In this document: one piece after another, positions 1 to 6,649 of the stretch
Layout: each line of letters opens with the position of its first letter
Position numbering within the stretch: position 1 is the stretch's first letter
NCBI GenBank assembly: GCA_030837305.1
Contig: JAUPKT010000109.1
Location: 1 to 7,679, forward strand
Length of the DNA stretch: 7,679 nt
Direction: 5' to 3'
Origin: Thermodesulfobacteriota bacterium
GTDB taxonomy: Bacteria > Desulfobacterota > Desulfomonilia > Desulfomonilales > Desulfomonilaceae
Made by a program: the position numbers and the translations under genes
Notes under the pieces: generated by a model
The model's input: only the letters and a program-made list of their open reading frames with translations
What the model was told of the DNA's origin: nothing
Database searches by the model: none

Positions 1-720
1 CTGGCATCTCTTGGTGAGTTGGCGGCAGGCATAGCACATGAAATAAATAATCCAGTGGCGATTATGGTTGAGGAAGCCGGGTGGATGGAAGACCATCTTA
101 AAGAAGAAGAAACTCTTCAACAGTCCGAGAATCTCGATGAATTCAAGAGGGCCCTCAATCAGATTAGAGTGCAAGGTCGTCGATGCAAGGAGATTACGCA
201 CAAGCTGCTAAGTTTTGCGCGGAAGACAGACCCGACCGTAAAGAATGTGAACCTCAACGAACTCATAGAAGATGTAGTGGCCCTCTCAGAACAACGCGCA
301 AAATACAGTGGCGTCAAGATTCATTTACACCTTCATGATAGCATTCCAACAGTGAATGTGTCTCCATCAGAGATTCAACAAGTAATACTGAACCTGATCA
401 ACAACTCCCTGGATGCCATGGAAAAGACCGGAGGAAACATAGACATTTCGACGAGGATCAATGGTTCGTTTGTCGTGGTCGATGTTGCTGATAACGGGCC
501 TGGTATTGCAAAGTCAAACCTACAGCGTATTTTTGATCCGTTTTTCACAACAAAACCTGTGGGCAAAGGGACAGGGCTGGGCCTCTCCATTTGTTACGGA
601 ATCATCAAGAAAATGGGTGGAGACATCACGGTGAACAGTGCTGCCGGCATGGGCACTAATTTTCACGTTCATATCCCGTGGGTCGTGGACGGAAATTCGT
701 CTGCTCAAAAGTCTGCTTAG
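1..720 (+). CDS. Sensor histidine kinase, C-terminal part (5' end outside window)
   Basis: The frame is open from base 1 and gives 239 visible residues, so the true start lies upstream and any start codon inside the window would be artificial. The visible part is the transmitter module. It has an H-box (GIAHEINNP, phosphoacceptor His at visible residue 13), an N-box ([11 protein letters not shown], about 130-140), a G1 box (DNGPGIA, about 164-170), an F-box ([10 protein letters not shown]) and a G2 box (GKGTGLGLS, about 188-196). This is a complete HisKA plus HATPase_c core of the NtrB/ZraS-like type. The protein should autophosphorylate from ATP and pass the phosphate to a receiver. The sensor domain is not visible, so signal and membrane location are unknown. 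Two receiver genes follow after 37 nt and are its likely partners. All catalytic motifs look intact. Confidence 0.95.
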   Translation: MASLGELAAGIAHEINNPVAIMVEEAGWMEDHLKEEETLQQSENLDEFKRALNQIRVQGRRCKEITHKLLSFARKTDPTVKNVNLNELIEDVVALSEQRAKYSGVKIHLHLHDSIPTVNVSPSEIQQVILNLINNSLDAMEKTGGNIDISTRINGSFVVVDVADNGPGIAKSNLQRIFDPFFTTKPVGKGTGLGLSICYGIIKKMGGDITVNSAAGMGTNFHVHIPWVVDGNSSAQKSA

Positions 721-757
721 GCACAACCTGTAAGTTTGGTGCGGTCTGAGGAAAAAG

Positions 758-1162
758 ATGATTGATGATCAAGGTAATCTCCCCTCCAAGATCAGGCTGC
801 TGCTGGTCGATGATGAACAAGGTTATGTTGACATCCTCTCGAAGAGGCTGACAAAGCGGAATTTCCATGTCACCACCGCCTTAAGCGGCGCTGCCGGTAT
901 CAAAGCATTGCGAGGAGATGATTTTGATGTGGCTGTCCTTGATCTCAAAATGGAAGATATGGACGGCATAGAGGTGCTCAAAGTGTTCAAGAAGATGGTT
1001 CCTGAACTCTCTGTCATCATGTTGACCGGCCATGGTTCCGAGCAGGCGGCCAGAGAGGGCATTGAATTTGGGGCATTTGACTATCTCACAAAACCTTGTG
1101 AACTCGAAGAACTCATAGAAAAGATTACTGAGGCCTGTAAGGGAGGTAAGACTGGTGAATGA
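758..1162 (+). CDS. Single-domain response regulator (CheY-like receiver), first of two
   Basis: A 134-residue protein made of one receiver domain with a short N-terminal extension. The acidic pocket is at D18/D19, the phosphoacceptor is D62 (VLDLKM), the switch Thr is T90 (LTGHG) and the conserved Lys is K112 (YLTKP). No DNA-binding, AAA+ or enzymatic output domain follows. It probably receives phosphate from the adjacent kinase and acts by protein contact or as a relay or sink. The ATG at 758 is preceded by GAGGAAAA (748-755), which supports this start. The residue after the conserved Met is Glu66 rather than the usual Pro. It overlaps the next receiver gene by 8 nt, implying co-translation. 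The receiver assignment is firm; the downstream target is unknown. Confidence 0.95.
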   Translation: MIDDQGNLPSKIRLLLVDDEQGYVDILSKRLTKRNFHVTTALSGAAGIKALRGDDFDVAVLDLKMEDMDGIEVLKVFKKMVPELSVIMLTGHGSEQAAREGIEFGAFDYLTKPCELEELIEKITEACKGGKTGE

Positions 1163-1586
1163 TTTTAGGGTCATGTTGGTGGACGATGAGGTTGAATTCC
1201 TGGAAACTCTCGTCAAGAGGCTCAAGAAAAGAAAACTGGAGGTCGTCGCCGCGTCGAACGGAAATGAAGCATTGCGTCTGATGCGAGAGATTCCTTTGGA
1301 TGTGGTGGTTTTGGACGTTAAAATGCCGGATATGGATGGCATTGAGACTTTGAAGGAGCTAAAGAAGATCAATCCGTCGGTGGAAGTGCTGATGCTCACC
1401 GGACACGCGAGTGTGGAGGTGGCAATACAGGGTATGGAACTAGGCGCCTTTGACTACTTGATGAAACCCATGGACATTGATGAACTGCTTTATAAACTCC
1501 AAGATGCCTACAAGAAGAAGTGGTGCCGAGAGGAAGAGAAGGAATGTGTTCTCCCGGATTCTTTGGCAATCGGTGGGAGTAACTGA
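1155..1586 (+). CDS. Single-domain response regulator (CheY-like receiver), second of two
   Basis: A 143-residue receiver protein with acidic residues D10/D11, phosphoacceptor D54 (VLDVKMPDMDG), switch T82 (LTGHA) and Lys104 (YLMKP). The receiver ends near residue 118. A charged tail of about 25 residues (KKKWCREEEKE and onward) carries no recognisable output domain. The start is GTG at 1155, with GGGAGGT (1141-1147) correctly spaced before it; this places the start inside the end of the previous gene. It closely resembles the preceding receiver along its whole length, consistent with an old tandem duplication. It probably shares the upstream kinase. The output must be a partner protein, possibly an enhancer-binding regulator outside the window or a neighbouring gene product. 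Confidence 0.94.
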   Translation: MNDFRVMLVDDEVEFLETLVKRLKKRKLEVVAASNGNEALRLMREIPLDVVVLDVKMPDMDGIETLKELKKINPSVEVLMLTGHASVEVAIQGMELGAFDYLMKPMDIDELLYKLQDAYKKKWCREEEKECVLPDSLAIGGSN

Positions 1587-1629
1587 GAGGACCGATTCCT
1601 TGTCCTGAGTCCTCAAAGGACCGTGAATG

Positions 1630-1643
1630 GGCACCACGGTGCC
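1630..1643. repeat. Inverted repeat GGCACC-AC-GGTGCC
   Basis: Two perfect 6-bp arms separated by 2 bp, 44 nt after the second receiver gene. A short T run (1653-1657) follows about 10 nt later. It could be a weak terminator for the kinase/receiver operon, but the T run is displaced. It could equally be a protein-binding site upstream of the sigma-54 promoter. Confidence 0.4.
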
Positions 1644-1662
1644 GGATGGATCTTTTTCAACC

Positions 1663-1679
1663 TGTCAATTATTCTGACA
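1663..1679. repeat. Inverted repeat TGTCA-N7-TGACA
   Basis: A 17-bp dyad with perfect 5-bp arms around an AT-rich centre. It is centred about 130 bp upstream of the predicted sigma-54 transcription start. The geometry suits a dimeric regulator, but the arms are short and chance occurrence is possible. Confidence 0.35.
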
Positions 1680-1680
1680 C

Positions 1681-1694
1681 GGCTGCCGGCAGCC
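1681..1694. repeat. Perfect 14-bp palindrome GGCTGCCGGCAGCC
   Basis: An exact palindrome centred about 113 bp upstream of the predicted start of the sigma-54 transcript, within the range usual for bacterial enhancer-binding-protein sites. It is not followed by a T run, so a terminator is less likely. It is the strongest candidate upstream activator site in the gap. Confidence 0.5.
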
Positions 1695-1774
1695 ATGGTG
1701 ATCTGCGGGGGAAGTAATCTGCAGGAGGCGTGTCTGGTTCTGCATCATCTTCAAGAGTCTCCTCCTTTGGCGGT

Positions 1775-1790
1775 TGGCATGGCTGTTGCA
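1775..1790 (+). promoter_or_regulatory. Sigma-54 (RpoN) -24/-12 promoter for the carrier operon
   Basis: The sequence reads TGGCATGGCTGTTGCA. The -24 element TGGCAT has one mismatch to TGGCAC, the -12 element TTGCA is exact, and the GG (1776-1777) and GC (1788-1789) are separated by exactly 10 bp. An A-rich stretch follows. The predicted transcription start is near 1801, giving a leader of about 40 nt with a ribosome binding site at 1826. Such promoters need an AAA+ enhancer-binding protein; none is encoded in the window. Confidence 0.75.
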
Positions 1791-1840
1791 AAAGCAAAAA
1801 GGATTGTGTCAACCATCAAACATCTGGGAGGAATGATGAC

Positions 1841-3121
1841 ATGAAATGGGGGAAGCAACTCTATAGAATGTTCATGGCTGCATCTCAGGCCCACGCTCGC
1901 TGGGACTATGAAACCTCCATGAATATTCTCAAAGACAAGAAGAAACTTATTCTTCTAGGACTCATGGTCATGCCGATCATTCTAATATCGGCAGCATTGG
2001 CCATTGATGTGCCATCAGTGCTGGGAGGATACAAAGCGTACAACCCCGCCTATTACTCAACCGGCATATTCATTGTGTCAATCGTGATAGGTTTGTGCGC
2101 CGGTCTGATCACGGGTTGTATCGGAGCGGGTGGAGGATTCATCATTACCCCGGCCCTTATGAGTGCCGGTGTAAAGGGAATCTTGGCCGTCGGCACAGAC
2201 CTTTTCCACATATTTGCCAAGGCCATCATGGGCACCGCCGTACACAAGAAATTGGGGAATGTGTCGGTGGGATTGGCAGTCGCCTTTCTCGTGGGTTCCG
2301 GTATCGGAGTCACTGGGGGAGGTTTCATCAACAGAGCCATCTATGAGGCCAACCCGGTGTTGAGCGACACCTTTATTAGCGTTGTCTATGTGGTGTTGTT
2401 GGGGTTCCTCGGATTTTATTCGCTCATCGACTTCCTGCGGCTCCGAAAAGCAGGAACCGATGTGGGGGCACACTCGGGTGAGAGTCCCCACGGGGAGGAC
2501 GCATCTTCAGGCAAGATAGGTCTACCCGCACGGCTACAGGCAGCACGAATCCCACCCACAATAACTTTTGACGAAGACCTGGTACCTGGAGGCAAGAAAA
2601 TTCCTGCCCTATTTGTTGCCATGGCGGGAGTCTTGGTTGGATTCGCAGCCGCAATCATGGGCGTTGGCGGCGGTTTTCTCACCTTTCCCATATTCGTGTA
2701 CGTACTGGGAGTCTCCTCATTCACGACAGTGGGTACTGATATCCTCCAGATAATCTTTACAGCAGGGTTGGCGTCCATAGCCCAATACGCGATCTATGGT
2801 TTCATTTTTTACACCCTTGCCATGGGCATGCTCCTTGGATCGCTGATCGGGATTCAAGTGGGGGCATTGACCACCAAAGTGGTTAAAGGCATTTACATTA
2901 GAGGTTTCTATGCCGTTTCAATTCTCGCAGGCTTCATCAACAGATTCTTCGCACTGCCATCCAAGCTCAAACAGATGGAAGTTATCGATATATCAGATTC
3001 CCTGGCCAAAGGATTGGATCAAATAGGCATGGTCGTATTTTTTGTGGTTATTGGTATTTTTGCCATCTGGGTAATCGGCAAGTTCTTTGGAAACATCAAA
3101 TATCTGAGAGGGGAGGCATGA
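1841..3121 (+). CDS. TauE/SafE-family membrane carrier (anion or sulfite-type exporter)
   Basis: A 426-residue multi-pass inner-membrane protein. It has a charged N-terminal stretch of about 35 residues, then hydrophobic segments arranged as two related halves. Each half carries the family signature: IGAGGGFIITP at about 94-104 with AVGTD at 116-120, and MGVGGGFLTFP at about 273-283 with TVGTD at 296-300. A polar loop (about 200-250) separates the halves, and a further membrane segment lies at about 395-415. Family members move small organosulfur or sulfur-oxyanion compounds; the substrate here cannot be read from sequence. ATG 1841 is chosen because GGGAGG (1826-1831) lies 9 nt upstream and because the sigma-54 start near 1801 excludes the GTG at 1730. 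It overlaps the next gene by ATGA, so the genes are probably translated together. Confidence 0.9.
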   Translation: MKWGKQLYRMFMAASQAHARWDYETSMNILKDKKKLILLGLMVMPIILISAALAIDVPSVLGGYKAYNPAYYSTGIFIVSIVIGLCAGLITGCIGAGGGFIITPALMSAGVKGILAVGTDLFHIFAKAIMGTAVHKKLGNVSVGLAVAFLVGSGIGVTGGGFINRAIYEANPVLSDTFISVVYVVLLGFLGFYSLIDFLRLRKAGTDVGAHSGESPHGEDASSGKIGLPARLQAARIPPTITFDEDLVPGGKKIPALFVAMAGVLVGFAAAIMGVGGGFLTFPIFVYVLGVSSFTTVGTDILQIIFTAGLASIAQYAIYGFIFYTLAMGMLLGSLIGIQVGALTTKVVKGIYIRGFYAVSILAGFINRFFALPSKLKQMEVIDISDSLAKGLDQIGMVVFFVVIGIFAIWVIGKFFGNIKYLRGEA

Positions 3122-3123
3122 TC

Positions 3124-3831
3124 ATGCTGGTAAAAAACAAGAAAGCATTTGCAAAAGGTAGCCTCTTGTTTGTTTCATTCATGGTTATTCTTGTGCTCAT
3201 GTTCATACCCTTGCTCGATGGGAAAAACGCCCTCGAGGCGGCAGACCAACTCTTCAACTCAATTTCCAAAGGATCAACGCACTACATACCCGATCTTGTC
3301 AAACAAAACCAAGCCTTTGAAGGAACCACCTTTGAGGTAAGCTTGAAGTTCAAAACAGATGATATAGCGAAAATGGCGGAAAAGATTCTCACCACCAACG
3401 GTGCTCAGGTATCTCTAGCGGGCTCACAAGTGAAGCTCACGGGAGATCTCGGAAAGACACTAGGGGCAGCGTTGAAAGACGCAGACTCCATGTTTCACAA
3501 TCGCGACTCTGAGTTATCCCAGAGATATGGATTTGGTGGTCGCGAGGCAACCTATGTGTGGTGGAATATCCTCAAAGAGGTCGAGAAGGATTTGACAAGG
3601 CAACAGAAATTCAAGGAAGCCGCTTTTGTATCTACAGTGGTCAAGAGAGGGGTTGAAGTTGGATTCAACTTCTTTGGAATAGCCCCGGAGAGCGCTAGAT
3701 CCAAGATGGGAATTCTAACCTTTGCCCTCGTATTTTATGTTATCTACACTCTGTGGTGGGGGATAGCCATCCTCCTGCTTTTTGAAGGAATTGGATTGGA
3801 GATGAAGGCAGGAGCTAAGAAAGAGGTGTAA
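3124..3831 (+). CDS. Conserved-looking membrane protein, two TM segments with periplasmic domain, function unknown
   Basis: I do not recognise a named family. The protein is 235 residues from ATG 3124, or 237 from the ATG at 3118 that overlaps the carrier's stop. GGGAGG at 3111-3116 is 1 nt from the first ATG and 7 nt from the second, so 3124 is the better start. A Lys-rich N-terminus precedes a membrane helix at about residues 12-32. A domain of about 160 residues follows, then a second helix at about 196-221 and a short Lys-rich cytoplasmic tail. Positive residues at both ends predict both termini inside and the central domain in the periplasm. Tight coupling to the carrier gene suggests an accessory or sensing subunit. 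There is no visible enzyme motif. Confidence 0.85.
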   Translation: MLVKNKKAFAKGSLLFVSFMVILVLMFIPLLDGKNALEAADQLFNSISKGSTHYIPDLVKQNQAFEGTTFEVSLKFKTDDIAKMAEKILTTNGAQVSLAGSQVKLTGDLGKTLGAALKDADSMFHNRDSELSQRYGFGGREATYVWWNILKEVEKDLTRQQKFKEAAFVSTVVKRGVEVGFNFFGIAPESARSKMGILTFALVFYVIYTLWWGIAILLLFEGIGLEMKAGAKKEV

Positions 3832-3850
3832 TATACCTCAGCACGATGGC

Positions 3851-3883
3851 AGGGAAGGTATTCTCATGGACAATATACAATGA
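3851..3883 (+). promoter_or_regulatory. Displaced ribosome binding site with 5-codon leader ORF (MDNIQ) before the phosphotransferase gene
   Basis: AGGGAAGG at 3851-3858 is the only good Shine-Dalgarno sequence here, but it is 21 nt from the phosphotransferase ATG at 3880. It is 7 nt from an ATG at 3866 that opens a five-codon frame whose TGA (3881-3883) overlaps ATG 3880 as ATGA. Ribosomes may translate the minicistron and restart. No in-frame ATG, GTG or TTG exists between the preceding in-frame stop (3829-3831) and 3880. Confidence 0.45.
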
Positions 3884-6531
3884 ACCTGCCACGCATACTC
3901 TCAAAATTGTTTAGGCGGCACGGAGACCTTCCCGGCGATGTTGAGGTACAAGATCTCCGGGCCGCCTTTGCCTCTAGGTACCACAACTTCAAGCTTCTTC
4001 TCACGGCAAACAATAAAGCCCTTGAAATCATGTCCGAGTTGGAAATGGCCCTGGAAGGAGGCAGACCTTTTGGTATGTCTTTTGTCAAGTCTCGATGCAC
4101 GGCAGTTTCAGTCAACGTATTTCGAATCATAAAGCATCTGGACGAGTTGGCGCCGAAAAAATACACGGAACTGTATAATCGCTTCAAGACCATCGAGGCC
4201 CGCGTACAGTCTGATCTGACCGCAAGACAGGTGCATCTAAGGACTGATGAGTTGGTGCTCCCATTGCAAAAGATTGACAAGAACATGTCGGATCAAGTCG
4301 GCAATAAGATGGCCAACATCGGAGAGCTGAGGAATGAGGTCGGCATTCCCGTCCCAGGCGGTTTCGTGATAACAGCGGCTGCGTACGAGGCATTTATGAG
4401 ATTCAATGATCTGCAAATCGAGATAGACAGGAGGAGTCAAGCAGCGACGACGGAAAGGATCGATGAGCTTCTCACGTTGAGCTCAGACATTCAGCAGGTC
4501 ATCATGAGGGCCCCTGTGCCTGAGCGACTCGAAAAGGAAATCATTGATGCTTACCAGTTGTTGGAAGCAGAGATGCAACCAGGCATTAAAGTTTCCATGC
4601 GGAGCAGTGCACTGGGGGAGGACGCTGCCGGTACATCATTTGCCGGGCAGTTCCGGTCCGAACTCAACGTGAGCCAGGAGAATCTCATTCATGCTTACAA
4701 GACGATTGTGGCAAGCAAGTATGGCTTGCCTGCCATCACCTATCGGTTGGCACGTGGAATCCCGGACGAAGAGGTATTGATGTGTGTGGGATGCATGGCC
4801 ATGGTTGATGCATACGCGGGCGGAGTGATGTACTCGCGGAATCCCCTGAATTTTAGGGACAAGGGCATAGTAATCAATTCTGTCTGGGGTCTGCCAAAGG
4901 CTGTGGTCGATGGGACAGTGGACTCGGATCTTTTCACCGTGTCGAGAACCTCACCGAAAACCATTGTGCACAAAGCAATAAGCAAGAAAGAAATCGAATT
5001 TCGATGCTTTCCCGATGAGGGTGTTTGTAGGAATGAATTGATAGGGCCCAAGGCGACCGAACAGTCCATTAGCGATGAGCAGGCAGTAGATCTGGCGGAA
5101 ATAGCCGTCCGCCTCGAAGAATATTACGGACATCCCCAAGATATCGAGTGGGCTGTAGATCCCGACGGCTCCATACTGATACTGCAATGCAGACCTTTAC
5201 AGCAACTGAACGAGACTGAACTAACGGGAAATCCCAAGAGTGGTGTTAACACCGAGGGGATTGAAAGCAAACTAGCGGGCGGAGTAACTGCGTCTCCCGG
5301 GGTTGCCTGCGGCCATGCCTATATCGTTCGAAATGATGCCGACAAACTTCAGTTTCCCGAGGGCGCCGTCCTGGTGACTGCCCAATCTTTGCCTCGCTGG
5401 GCTCCCCTGCTGTCCTCAGCCGTTGCAGTGATCACAGAACTCGGAGGAGTAGCCGGCCATCTGGCAAATGTGGCGCGAGAATTTGGTGTGCCCGCTATTT
5501 TTGGACTCACTCGGGCTACGGAAATCCTTAACAATGGAGACCTTGTTACTGTGGATGCCGAAAGCAGAAGAGTCTATCCGGGCAGGATAGATGCCCTTCT
5601 CTCAGAGGCCTCTGTAAGAAAAAATCTCATGGCCGGAAGCCCTGTCTTTGAAATCCTAAAGAAAGTGACGCGCCACATCACCCCATTGCATCTCCTCGAC
5701 CCGGATTCCCCGGATTTCCGTCCGAAGAAATGCGAAACCCTCCACGATATCACAAGATATTGTCATGAAAAATCAGTTCATGAAATGTTCAGTTTTGGAA
5801 AGGAACATCATTTCTCCGAACGCTCGAGCAAACAGCTTGTATGTCATGTACCCATGCAGTGGTGGATCATAAACTTGGACGATGGATTCAGAGAGGATGT
5901 GAAAGGAAAATATGTCGCCCTTGAAAACATTGTTTCCATCCCCATGCTGGCCATTTGGGAGGGCGTCATAGCCGTGCCCTGGGAAGGACCGCCGCCGGTG
6001 GACGCCGGGGGCTTTATGTCCGTACTCATGCAGGCCACGTCGAACCCGGCATTGGATCCTACCATGCGCTCGCCTTACGCAGCTCGAAACTATTTCATGT
6101 TGTCAAAACATTTTTGTAGCCTCACCTCGCGATTCGGGTTCCATTTCTCCACTGTTGAGGCTCTGGTGGGAGACAGGGCTTCTGAGAACTATATCAGTTT
6201 CTCTTTCAAGGGAGGGGCCGCTGATTTGCAGCGAAAAGTCAAACGGGCCATTTTCGTAGGGCAAATTTTAGAGCAGTGGGGGTTCAGAACCGAGATCAAA
6301 GAGGACAACGCGTTTGCCAGGCTCGAAGGTTTTGATGCTGATTACATGAAAAGTCGATTAAAAATAATCGGCTATCTCATTATCCATACAAGACAGTTGG
6401 ACATGGTAATGTCCAATGATAATTCTGTCATGAAATATCGAAAAAGAATCGTGGATGACATTACTAACCATGTCCTCACGGATATGAGTACTGTTGAGGA
6501 CCAGCCAAATGAGCCTGCAAGTCCTTCGTGA
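3880..6531 (+). CDS. PEP-synthase-like phosphotransferase with novel C-terminal domain
   Basis: An 883-residue, probably cytoplasmic protein in at least four parts. Residues 1 to about 130 form a predicted helical domain of unknown role. Residues about 137-440 are a PPDK/PEP-synthase ATP-binding domain: GNKMANIGEL with K143, SMRSSA with R241, GVMYSRNP (315-322), and DIEW/LQCRPL with E423 and Q436 matching the nucleotide-binding residues. Residues about 463-570 are the swivelling phosphohistidine domain, LGGVAGHLANVARE, with catalytic H527. In classical enzymes a TIM barrel that binds PEP/pyruvate follows. It is absent here; residues about 575-883 show no barrel motifs and no family I can name. 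ATP-dependent phosphorylation of H527 is plausible, but the acceptor is unknown and ordinary PEP synthesis is unlikely. The residue two before the His is Ala rather than the regulatory Thr of PPDK. It is the last gene of the carrier operon. Confidence 0.9.
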   Translation: MNLPRILSKLFRRHGDLPGDVEVQDLRAAFASRYHNFKLLLTANNKALEIMSELEMALEGGRPFGMSFVKSRCTAVSVNVFRIIKHLDELAPKKYTELYNRFKTIEARVQSDLTARQVHLRTDELVLPLQKIDKNMSDQVGNKMANIGELRNEVGIPVPGGFVITAAAYEAFMRFNDLQIEIDRRSQAATTERIDELLTLSSDIQQVIMRAPVPERLEKEIIDAYQLLEAEMQPGIKVSMRSSALGEDAAGTSFAGQFRSELNVSQENLIHAYKTIVASKYGLPAITYRLARGIPDEEVLMCVGCMAMVDAYAGGVMYSRNPLNFRDKGIVINSVWGLPKAVVDGTVDSDLFTVSRTSPKTIVHKAISKKEIEFRCFPDEGVCRNELIGPKATEQSISDEQAVDLAEIAVRLEEYYGHPQDIEWAVDPDGSILILQCRPLQQLNETELTGNPKSGVNTEGIESKLAGGVTASPGVACGHAYIVRNDADKLQFPEGAVLVTAQSLPRWAPLLSSAVAVITELGGVAGHLANVAREFGVPAIFGLTRATEILNNGDLVTVDAESRRVYPGRIDALLSEASVRKNLMAGSPVFEILKKVTRHITPLHLLDPDSPDFRPKKCETLHDITRYCHEKSVHEMFSFGKEHHFSERSSKQLVCHVPMQWWIINLDDGFREDVKGKYVALENIVSIPMLAIWEGVIAVPWEGPPPVDAGGFMSVLMQATSNPALDPTMRSPYAARNYFMLSKHFCSLTSRFGFHFSTVEALVGDRASENYISFSFKGGAADLQRKVKRAIFVGQILEQWGFRTEIKEDNAFARLEGFDADYMKSRLKIIGYLIIHTRQLDMVMSNDNSVMKYRKRIVDDITNHVLTDMSTVEDQPNEPASPS

Positions 6532-6579
6532 AACGCACATAATGATGGGCTTATCCTGACGTTCTGGATGGGGCATTGC

Positions 6580-6598
6580 GAATTTACAAGGCAAATTC
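6580..6598. repeat. Short AT-rich hairpin between convergent genes
   Basis: GAATTT and AAATTC form a 6-bp stem around a 7-nt loop in the 118-nt gap between the phosphotransferase gene and lexA, which converge here. No T run follows on either strand, so it is at best a weak terminator. Nothing else convincing is visible in this gap. Confidence 0.25.
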
Positions 6599-6649
6599 CT
6601 GATGGAGGGTTGTGATCACGTCCAATCGCCTCGATGATTCTGTCGGACT

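Noticed and set aside
881..1399. 172-codon open frame on the minus strand
   Set aside because: It lies antisense across both receiver genes, whose motifs are unambiguous, and its translation is rich in Ser/Thr runs typical of a reverse-strand shadow.
1587..1614. GAGGAC/GTCCTC hairpin just after the second receiver gene as a terminator
   Set aside because: The loop is 16 nt, an alternative AGGAC/GTCCT pairing competes, and no T run follows.
1730..1840. N-terminal extension of the carrier from a GTG at 1730
   Set aside because: It has no ribosome binding site, the extra 37 residues are low-quality Ser/Cys-rich sequence, and the predicted transcript starts downstream near 1801. ATG 1841 has a proper Shine-Dalgarno sequence.
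1623..1844. Possible 73-codon gene starting at a GTG and ending on the carrier's start codon
   Set aside because: The Shine-Dalgarno spacing is poor, the frame runs straight through the dyads and the sigma-54 promoter, and the product resembles no family I know.
2078..2491. 137-codon open frame on the minus strand inside the carrier gene
   Set aside because: The plus-strand frame carries both TauE/SafE signatures and hydrophobic segments; the minus-strand product is polar and motif-free.
6612..6619. GTGATCAC palindrome between the convergent genes as a CRP/FNR-type site
   Set aside because: It has no spacer between half-sites and no promoter or gene start nearby.
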